Shown in pieces: positions 1-5,545 of a stretch of 15,729 nucleotides of DNA; within the stretch, counting starts at the first letter, position 1, and the number at the start of each line of letters is the position of its first letter. The notes beneath the pieces are model-generated. The model was not told the origin of the DNA and did not search any database. It was given only the letters and a program-made list of their open reading frames with translations. The DNA is taken from positions 1 to 15,729 of the forward strand of contig DASTPP010000447.1 of NCBI GenBank assembly GCA_035762175.1. The letters are read 5' to 3'. A program made the position numbers and the translations under genes. The DNA is from DASTPP01 sp035762175 (GTDB lineage: Bacteria > Myxococcota_A > Polyangia > Polyangiales > Polyangiaceae).

Positions 1-137
1 AGGCCCGGGTGCCAGGCGAACTCGGGCGCCGCCTCGTAGAAGCGGGCGGGCCGCCGCGAGGCCTTGGCGGCGAGCGCGGCGAGGCTCAGGTTCGCGGGCC
101 CGACCCCGACGCCGACGTAATGAAATGAGTCGTTCAT
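1..137 (-). CDS. Amino-acid N-hydroxylase (lysine N6-/ornithine N5-monooxygenase family), N-terminal fragment
   Basis: Only the first 45 complete codons are present; the gene continues past the left edge. The reverse-strand translation begins MNDSFHYVGVGVGPANLSLA and a few residues later reads FYEAAPEFAWHPG. That is the opening of the IucD/PvdA/SidA/RhbE family: a Rossmann FAD loop GVGxGPxNLSLA (residues 9-20), then the family's F-W-H-P-G segment. These flavoenzymes use FAD, NADPH and O2 to hydroxylate the side-chain amine of lysine or ornithine. A GAGGAG ribosome site (plus-strand 144-149) lies six bases before the ATG, which fixes the start. Substrate cannot be read from this fragment. The cupin-MetRS and FAD oxidase genes across the divergent region point to lysine N6-hydroxylation for hydrazine formation rather than a siderophore, but a siderophore enzyme is the alternative. 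Confidence 0.85.
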   Translation of the reverse strand, partial: MNDSFHYVGVGVGPANLSLAALAAKASRRPARFYEAAPEFAWHPG

Positions 138-256
138 CGTACGCTCCTCGTGGCGCGGGGCCGCCGCCGGCGCGCGCCCAGCGCGCGGGCGCCGCCGGGC
201 CGCCCGCCGCGCGGGGCGCGCTCGACTTCGCGCCCGCGACCTGCAATCGTCTCACC
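138..256. promoter_or_regulatory. Divergent intergenic region between N-hydroxylase and sigma-factor genes
   Basis: These 119 bases separate two divergent starts and must carry the promoters for both. The only clear element is the GAGGAG ribosome site of the minus-strand gene at 144-149. The stretch is very GC-rich. I see no AT-rich Fur-like box, no clear -35/-10 pair, and no Shine-Dalgarno sequence before the plus-strand ATG at 257. Confidence 0.5.
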
Positions 257-799
257 ATGCAAGGCACGTTCTTCGGCTGGGTCACCGCGATGGTCCGCGC
301 CCACCGCGCGCGGCTCATCGAGATCGCGCGCGCGCAGGGCCTCGGGGCCGACGACGCGCTCGACGCCGCGCAAGAGGCGTTCGTCTCGTTCCTCGCGCTG
401 CCGCAGGCCCGAACGCTGGCGCTCGAGCCCGACGACGCCGCCAAGGTGCTCAGCGTGCTCGCGAAGAACGTCGCGCGCAACGCGCGGCGGCGGCACCACC
501 GCTCGCGCCCGCACGCGTCCGACGACGCGACGGTCGAGGCGCTCGGCGACGAGGTCGCGGGCGTCGACGACCTGCTCGAGCGCGCCGAGCTGCACCTCAA
601 GGCGCTCGGGTGCATCCGTAAAATGGGCGAGATTCAGCGCCAAGTCGTCACCTTGCGGTTGCTCGAAGACCGGCCCGGCCAGGCCGTGGCCGAGCTGCTC
701 GGCACGAACCCGGGGCACGTCGCGGTGTTGCTGCATCGGGCGAAGGCCGAGCTGCGCTCGTGCATCGAAGAGATGCACGACGTGCTCGGCGAAGGGTGA
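257..799 (+). CDS. Sigma-70 family (ECF-like) RNA polymerase sigma factor
   Basis: A 180-residue protein with the two-domain layout of a small sigma factor. The N-terminal half (about residues 1-85) is helical, with a region-2-like segment ALDAAQEAFVSFL (about 36-48) followed by a basic stretch (NVARNARRRHH) where region 2.4 would lie. An acidic linker leads to region 4 at about 125-170: QRQVVTLRLLEDRPGQAVAELL followed by VAVLLHRAKAELRSCI, a typical helix-turn-helix. The ATG at 257 is preferred because an upstream in-frame ATG (125) would overlap the start of the divergent gene and add a low-complexity Pro/Arg/Ala leader. No convincing ribosome site precedes 257, so translation may be leaderless or weak. 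It sits between the N-hydroxylase and the FAD oxidase, which makes a pathway-specific regulator plausible. No anti-sigma gene is visible here. Confidence 0.75.
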   Translation: MQGTFFGWVTAMVRAHRARLIEIARAQGLGADDALDAAQEAFVSFLALPQARTLALEPDDAAKVLSVLAKNVARNARRRHHRSRPHASDDATVEALGDEVAGVDDLLERAELHLKALGCIRKMGEIQRQVVTLRLLEDRPGQAVAELLGTNPGHVAVLLHRAKAELRSCIEEMHDVLGEG

Positions 800-818
800 G
801 GGGCGGGGCCCCCGCCCC
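800..818 (+). terminator. GC hairpin right after the sigma-factor stop codon
   Basis: Nine-base perfect inverted repeat GGGGCGGGG / CCCCGCCCC with one central base, starting immediately after the stop codon. There is no T-tract, so it could be a structural or Rho-assisted end, or chance in such GC-rich DNA. Confidence 0.4.
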
Positions 819-1054
819 GCGATAGGTCGCGGCCGCGGCCGACATTACGGGCGGGCGGCGACCGCGCGCCAGCGGCCGCGCTTCGCCCGCTTGGCCCGAG
901 CGTCGCGCGCGCCGGGCGCGCCCGCCGCGCCTTGTCGGGCGCCGGCGCCGGGCGGCCTCCGCGCCGGCGCCGGGCGCCTTCGCGTAATGGCCCGGCCGCA
1001 CGCGACCTACCTCGACGTCACGAGCGCGGGCCGCCCCCCGGGGCGCCGCCCGCG
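819..1054. other. Non-coding GC-rich spacer before the FAD oxidase gene
   Basis: I see no supported gene here; reading frames through it are Arg/Ala/Pro-rich shadows. It contains a close direct repeat of GCGCCGGCGCCGGGCG (near 940 and at 961-976). No clear sigma-70 promoter pair was recognised. Confidence 0.5.
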
Positions 1055-1068
1055 TCGAACCCGTTCGA
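1055..1068. promoter_or_regulatory. Inverted repeat overlapping the ribosome site of the FAD oxidase gene
   Basis: TCGAAC-CC-GTTCGA is a perfect 6+2+6 inverted repeat. Its right end runs into the ribosome site GAGGTAA (1067-1073), seven to eleven bases before the ATG at 1078. It could be an operator for a dimeric repressor or, as RNA, a small hairpin touching the ribosome site. No specific regulator is indicated; the spacing differs from the Gram-positive LexA box, which has four central bases. Confidence 0.4.
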
Positions 1069-1077
1069 GGTAAAGCG

Positions 1078-2355
1078 ATGTTCGAATCCATCGTCATCGG
1101 CAAGGGGCTCTTCGGCGCCGCCGCCGCGCGCCACCTGAGCGCCCGGTCGGCCGGCGTCGCCGTCATCGGGCCGGACGAGCCGCCCGACCCGACCACGCAC
1201 GAAGGCGTGTTCGCCAGCCACTACGACCAGGGCAGGCTGCAGCGGCACCTGAGCCGCGACTTCGTCTGGGCCTCGCTCTCGCACCGCTCGCAGGCCGAGT
1301 ACGAGGGCCTCACCCGCCGGAGCGGCGTCTCGTTCTACCAGCCGGTCGACAGCCTGCACCTCGTGTCCGGCGGACAAGAGAGCGTCTTCCTCGCGTCGGT
1401 CGCCGAGACCGCCCGCCGCCTCGGCGTCGCCTACACGCCGGTCGAGGGCGGACGCCAGCTCGACGCCCCCTTGCCCATGCTGCGCTTCCCCGACGGGGTG
1501 CGCGGGTACGTCGAGCACCACCCGGCCGGGTACATCAACCCGCGCGATCTCATCCGCGCGCAGCTCCGGGTGGCCGAGGCCCAGGGCGCCGCGGTGCTGC
1601 GCGAGACCGTCTCGTCGGTGCGCGACCGCGGCGACCGCGTCGCCGTGCGGACGCGCGAGGGCAACGCCTACGAGGCGCGCAAGGTGCTGCTCGCGATGGG
1701 CGCCTACACGAGCGCGTTCGACGCGCTGCCGCGCAAGCTCGCGATGCGCGTCAAGAGCGAGACCATCATCTTGGCGCGCCTGCCGGCCCGCGAGGTCGAG
1801 CGCCTGCGCGGCATGCCGAGCATGATCTACGAGGTCAACGCCCCGCCCGTCGACACGCTCTACATGCTGCCGCCCATCTTGTACCCGGACGGCGAGTACT
1901 ACCTCAAGATGGGCTGCAACACCGCCTTCGACCGCTACCCCTCGACCGCCGACGAGATGAACCGCTGGGTGCGCTCGGGCGACAGCGACGGCGCGAAAGA
2001 GGCCATGGCCGCGATCATGCGCGAGGTCATTCCCGGGCTCGAGGCGACGTCGTTCGGCACCAAGCGCTGCCTCATCAGCTATACCGCCGACGTATGGCCC
2101 TATGTCGATCGCGTCGCCGAGCGCATCTTCGTCGCCACCGGCGGCAACGGCATGGGCGCCAAGAGCAGCGACGCGATCGGCAAGCTCGCCGCCGAGCTCG
2201 TGTTCCGCGGCGAGTGGGCCGACGAGCTCGACCCGACGTACTTTCGGGCCGTCTTCGAGGGCGACGAGGCCGCCCCGACCGAGTGGGGCTCGTGCGGCAT
2301 GGCCAAGCCCGCGCGGGCACGCCGCCCCGACGCCGCCCAGGAGGCCGCGCAATGA
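1078..2355 (+). CDS. FAD-dependent oxidoreductase, DAO (D-amino acid/sarcosine oxidase-like) family
   Basis: A 425-residue protein of normal DAO-family length. Residues 4-24 form the FAD-binding fold with GKGLFG (8-13). Near the C-terminus, IFVATGGNGMGAKSSDAIGK is the second flavin-contacting segment of this family. The start is supported by GAGGTAA, with a five-base gap to the ATG. The stop overlaps the next ATG as ATGA, so the two proteins are translationally coupled. Family members oxidise C-N bonds of amines and amino acids. Next to a cupin-MetRS fusion, the expected role is that of Spb39/Tri27: oxidising the N6-(carboxymethylamino)lysine intermediate to release hydrazinoacetic acid and 2-aminoadipate semialdehyde. 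The family assignment is direct; the substrate is inferred from gene context. Confidence 0.88.
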   Translation: MFESIVIGKGLFGAAAARHLSARSAGVAVIGPDEPPDPTTHEGVFASHYDQGRLQRHLSRDFVWASLSHRSQAEYEGLTRRSGVSFYQPVDSLHLVSGGQESVFLASVAETARRLGVAYTPVEGGRQLDAPLPMLRFPDGVRGYVEHHPAGYINPRDLIRAQLRVAEAQGAAVLRETVSSVRDRGDRVAVRTREGNAYEARKVLLAMGAYTSAFDALPRKLAMRVKSETIILARLPAREVERLRGMPSMIYEVNAPPVDTLYMLPPILYPDGEYYLKMGCNTAFDRYPSTADEMNRWVRSGDSDGAKEAMAAIMREVIPGLEATSFGTKRCLISYTADVWPYVDRVAERIFVATGGNGMGAKSSDAIGKLAAELVFRGEWADELDPTYFRAVFEGDEAAPTEWGSCGMAKPARARRPDAAQEAAQ

Positions 2356-4541
2356 TCCGCGGGCAAGGGTCGCCTGGCGGGTCGGCGGCGCCGGGCGCGC
2401 CGGCCGCCGAGGGCGAGAGCGAAGGGGCCCGCCCGGGCACGGCCGGCGGCGCCGAGGTGCTGACCCTCGACGACGCCGCACTCGAGCGCGCCTTCGGCAT
2501 CAAGGTGGGCGCCATTCGCCCGCCCGAGGGCGGTGCGCCCTTTCACGCGGCGTGGGCGGTCGTCGGGCCCGGCGAGACCAGCCGCCGGCACGCGCACCAC
2601 GAGGCCGAGCGCTGGCTCGTCGTCGAGGGCCACGGCACGCTCTCGTCGGGCGCCCGGCAGAGCGAGGTGGGCCCCGGCGACGTCGTCGAACTGCCCCCCT
2701 TCGTCGATCACAGCCTGCACAACCCCTCGCCCGAGCACCGGCTCGTCTTCGTCAGCCTCTGGTGGCAAGATCTCGCCCTCGCCTCGCGGCTCGCCCGGGC
2801 CGAACGCGCCTCGGCCCCGCCGCCGGCCGACGCCGAAGGGGCCGCGCGCGGCGCCGGCCCGGCTCGCCCGCGCCGGCGCGTGATGGTGACCGCCACGCCG
2901 CCGACGCCGAACGGCGATCTGCACCTCGGCCACTTCTCCGGGCCCTACGTCGCGGCCGACGCGCACGCCCGCTACCTGCGCATGGCGGGGGCCGAGGCCC
3001 GCTTCGTCACGGGCAGCGACGACTTCCAGAGCTACGTCGCGGGCAAGGCGCTGCGCGAGGGCGCGAGCCCCGAGCGCGTGGCCGACCACTACGCCGCCCG
3101 CATCGAGGGCGCGCTCCGCCAGGCGGGGGTGCGCTGCGACCTCTTCACGCGCTCGCTGGCGCCCGCGTACGTCCGGCGCGTGCAAGCGATCGTGCGCCGG
3201 CTCTACGACGCCGGCCAGATCGTCGCCGAAGAGTGCGACTACCTGGTCTCGCCCCGCGACGGCCGCCGCCTCTTCGAGTTCTACGTCGCGGGCGCCTGCC
3301 CGCACTGCCGCGCCCCCGCGGGCGGCGGCGTCTGCGAAGAGTGCGGCCGGCCGAACGAGGGCGCGTCCCTGCTCGAGCCCGCCGCCACCCTCGGCGGCGG
3401 CCCGCTCGTGCGCGAGCGGCTGAGGCGGCTCGTCGTGCCGCTCCGGCGCCACGAGGCGCGCTTGCGCGCGCTGCTCGACCGCATGGCCATGCCGACCCGC
3501 CTGCGGGCGCTGGCCGAGGAGCTCTTGACCGAGGGCGCCCCCGACGTGCCGGTGACCCACCCGCACCACTGGGGCATTCGCTGCCCGGTGCCCGGCTTCG
3601 AGGGCCAGGTCGTCTCGACCTGGTTCGAGATGGGCTTCAACCTGCTCGAGGGCGTGCGCGAGCTCGAGCGCCGCGACGGGACGGGCGCGGGGCCCGCCGC
3701 CGAGCTCGTCCAGTTCTTCGGCATCGACAACGGCTTTTACTACGCCCTGCTCTACCCGCTGCTCGCCTCGCTCGTCGAGCCCGCCAGCGAGCCGCCCGCG
3801 GCCCTCGTGTGCAACGAATTCTACCTGCTCGACGGCCGCAAGTTCTCGACCAGCCGCGCCCACGCCGTCTGGCTGCGCGACTTCCTCGCCGAGGAGCCCG
3901 CCGACCTCGTTCGCTTCTACCTCGCGCACACGCGGCCCGAGTCCGAGCGCTCCAACTTCACGGTCGACGACTACCGCGCCTTCGTGGCCCGCGAGCTGCG
4001 GGGCGCGTGGCAGGGCTGGCTGCGCGATCTCGGCCGCCGCGTCGGCGAGCGCGCGGGCGGCCTCGCCCCCGAGCCGGGCTCGTGGACGGACGAGCACCGG
4101 CGGCACTACGCGCGGCTCGGTCGCATCGCCGAGCGGGCCCGCGAGGGCTACGAGGCGCGCACGTTCTCGCTGCAGGCGGTGACGCGCGAGCTCGCCGAGC
4201 TCGTGCGAGCGGCGCGCGCCTTCGCCGGGGCCGAGCGGCACTGGGCCGGCGTCGGCGCGCGCCAGGGCGAGCTGCGCACCGCGCTCGCCCTCGAGCTCGC
4301 CGCCGCCCGCGCCCTCGCCCAGCACGTCGCGCCCCTCATGCCCGACTTCGCGCAGCGGCTCTGGGCCGCGCTCGGCCTGCCCGGCGAGGTCGAAGCGCAG
4401 GGCTTCGACGAGCACCTCGACTGGGTGCCGGCGGGCGCGCGCGTCGACCTCGGCGGCGAGCTCTTCGCCGCCCGGCCGGCGACGCCGCGGCGCGATCGAC
4501 CCGCCCTCGGCGAGGCGACCGGCCCGGCGCCGGCGCCCTAA
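2352..4541 (+). CDS. Cupin-MetRS-like fusion, predicted hydrazine (N-N bond-forming) synthetase
   Basis: A 729-residue two-domain protein. The N-terminal cupin (about 35-135) has likely metal ligands H80, H82, E86 and H120 in HAHHEAERW and VDHSLHN. The class I synthetase core (about 177-560) is MetRS-type: HIGH variant HLGH (191-194), zinc knuckle CPHC (316-319) with CEEC (328-331), a STWFEMGFN segment matching the MetRS WFDAL region, and KMSKS variant KFSTS (497-501). The C-terminus is helical and resembles a degenerate anticodon-binding domain. In characterised homologues (Spb40, Tri28), the synthetase domain activates glycine with ATP and joins it to N6-hydroxylysine, and the zinc cupin rearranges the ester to an N-N bond, without tRNA. 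The ATG is coupled to the preceding stop (ATGA). An internal ATG at codon 178 is unlikely as the start because the fusion is the family hallmark. Architecture is seen directly; the reaction is by homology. Confidence 0.92.
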   Translation: MIRGQGSPGGSAAPGAPAAEGESEGARPGTAGGAEVLTLDDAALERAFGIKVGAIRPPEGGAPFHAAWAVVGPGETSRRHAHHEAERWLVVEGHGTLSSGARQSEVGPGDVVELPPFVDHSLHNPSPEHRLVFVSLWWQDLALASRLARAERASAPPPADAEGAARGAGPARPRRRVMVTATPPTPNGDLHLGHFSGPYVAADAHARYLRMAGAEARFVTGSDDFQSYVAGKALREGASPERVADHYAARIEGALRQAGVRCDLFTRSLAPAYVRRVQAIVRRLYDAGQIVAEECDYLVSPRDGRRLFEFYVAGACPHCRAPAGGGVCEECGRPNEGASLLEPAATLGGGPLVRERLRRLVVPLRRHEARLRALLDRMAMPTRLRALAEELLTEGAPDVPVTHPHHWGIRCPVPGFEGQVVSTWFEMGFNLLEGVRELERRDGTGAGPAAELVQFFGIDNGFYYALLYPLLASLVEPASEPPAALVCNEFYLLDGRKFSTSRAHAVWLRDFLAEEPADLVRFYLAHTRPESERSNFTVDDYRAFVARELRGAWQGWLRDLGRRVGERAGGLAPEPGSWTDEHRRHYARLGRIAERAREGYEARTFSLQAVTRELAELVRAARAFAGAERHWAGVGARQGELRTALALELAAARALAQHVAPLMPDFAQRLWAALGLPGEVEAQGFDEHLDWVPAGARVDLGGELFAARPATPRRDRPALGEATGPAPAP

Positions 4542-4560
4542 GCGAGCCCGACCCGGCGCA

Positions 4561-4612
4561 CGGCCCCCTTCGCGAGCCCCGCCCGGCCCGGCGCCGGCCC
4601 CCTTCGCGAGCC
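4561..4612. repeat. 18-bp direct repeat in the convergent intergenic region
   Basis: CGGCCCCCTTCGCGAGCC occurs at 4561-4578 and 4595-4612, a 34-base period, between the stops of the cupin-MetRS gene and the convergent minus-strand gene. It may be slippage debris. No terminator hairpin with a T-run is visible. Confidence 0.7.
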
Positions 4613-4664
4613 GCGCTCGCCGCCCGAGTCGCCGCGCGCGGACGCGATCGCCGCGCCGGACGCC

Positions 4665-5372
4665 CTACGGCGGGCCGGGCGCGACGCCTTGGGGCGCCGG
4701 CGGGTACGTCGCCATCAGCGCGATCTGGTACTTTTCGTACTGGTGCGGCACCTGCGCCCAGTCGGGCGCCGGCAGCGCGCGGTTGACGCAGGCGACGACG
4801 TCGCGCGCCTTCTGTCGAATCGTGCCGCTGCGCCCGGCCCAGACCTTGGCCTTCTTCGCGCGGTAGTCGACGTCGAGCACGAAGTTGACCGAGCCGCCGG
4901 CCGCGGTGACCGGCGCGCAGGGGGCGTTGTCGCGCACGGCCTTGGCGAGCGCCTCTTCGAAGAAGGGCTGCCGGTCGCAGCGCTCGGCGGGCGTGCGCGC
5001 GTTGCCCGCCTTGTGGCAGCGCAAGACCTTGGCGTCGGTGACGCTGACGCCGCGCGGGCCCGCCCCGGGCGCCGAGGGCGCCGCGGGCTGCGCCGAGAGC
5101 GCCCCCATCGTCAGGCCGAGGGGCGCGACGAGCGGCGAGAGCGCCCGCCCCGTCGTGGTGGACGCCGGCACGAAGTCGACCAGGCCCGAGGGGCCCACCT
5201 CGGCCGCCTCGCGGGGCGGCCTGCGCCAGAGGTAGAGCGGCACCGCGACCATGACGAGCCCCGCGACGAGCGCGACCGTGAGCTGCACCCGGGTCGCGCG
5301 ATCGTTGCGCCCGCGGCCCAGATAACGGAAGGCCGCGGGTTCGGAGGGCGGGACGGGCTGCGGGGCGGGCAT
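4665..5372 (-). CDS. Single-pass membrane protein with TonB/AgmX-like C-terminal region
   Basis: A 235-residue protein. A Pro-rich cytoplasmic start is followed by one membrane helix at about 31-49 (VQLTVALVAGLVMVAVPLYLW) flanked by Arg, then an Ala/Pro-rich linker to about residue 110 and a C-terminal domain to about 228. Four cysteines (119, 132, 152, 195) lie in that domain. The segment VNFVLDVDYRAKKAKVWAG followed by VVACVNRAL resembles the TonB-like C-terminal domain of myxobacterial AgmX/PglI proteins, which have a similar strand-helix-strand pattern and a conserved Cys-Val. That resemblance is by eye only. No Shine-Dalgarno is evident before the ATG. It lies downstream of the kinase gene on the same strand, 173 bases away, and converges with the cupin-MetRS gene. 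Its function is not established. Confidence 0.7.
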   Translation of the reverse strand: MPAPQPVPPSEPAAFRYLGRGRNDRATRVQLTVALVAGLVMVAVPLYLWRRPPREAAEVGPSGLVDFVPASTTTGRALSPLVAPLGLTMGALSAQPAAPSAPGAGPRGVSVTDAKVLRCHKAGNARTPAERCDRQPFFEEALAKAVRDNAPCAPVTAAGGSVNFVLDVDYRAKKAKVWAGRSGTIRQKARDVVACVNRALPAPDWAQVPHQYEKYQIALMATYPPAPQGVAPGPP

Positions 5373-5393
5373 GGCGGGGTCGGGGCGCAGGCC

Positions 5394-5405
5394 CCTTCAT
5401 GAAGG
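5394..5405. promoter_or_regulatory. 12-bp perfect palindrome upstream of the membrane-protein gene
   Basis: CCTTCATGAAGG is a perfect palindrome 21 bases before the ATG of the minus-strand gene. It is less GC-rich than its surroundings. It may be an operator or part of the leader; no known regulator site was recognised. Confidence 0.3.
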
Positions 5406-5517
5406 AGCTTCGGGCGGCGGGCAAGCACAAGGCGCCGTCGGGCGGGCCTGCCCCCTCGCTTCGAGCCAGGCCACAATTCTTCTTCCAAGGTCCGGGCGCC
5501 CTCGGGGGGCGTCCGCC

Positions 5518-5538
5518 GGCCGGGCGCGGGGCCCGGCC
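5518..5538 (-). terminator. Strong GC hairpin after the kinase gene
   Basis: Perfect 8-bp inverted repeat GGCCGGGC / GCCCGGCC with a 5-base loop, starting 7 bases beyond the stop codon of the minus-strand kinase. There is no T-run. The position fits transcription termination or mRNA 3'-end protection. Confidence 0.5.
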
Positions 5539-5545
5539 CTAAGCC

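Noticed and set aside
125..256. Upstream ATG extending the sigma factor by 44 residues
   Set aside because: The extension overlaps the divergent hydroxylase start, is low-complexity, and lies outside the sigma-factor fold.
138..256. Fur box in the divergent region, as expected for a siderophore gene
   Set aside because: No AT-rich 19-base palindrome resembling a Fur site is visible.
1055..1068. LexA/SOS box reading of the CGAAC-GTTCG repeat
   Set aside because: The Gram-positive consensus has four bases between the half-sites; here there are two, and no SOS gene is nearby.
1018..2481. 487-codon open frame on the minus strand opposite the FAD oxidase
   Set aside because: Composition is low-complexity and no family motif appears; the plus-strand frame carries the FAD-binding signature.
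2100..4415. 771-codon open frame on the minus strand opposite the cupin-MetRS gene
   Set aside because: It is a shadow of the real gene, produced by high GC at third positions; its translation is Arg/Ala/Gly/Val-rich with no domain, while the plus strand has clear catalytic motifs.
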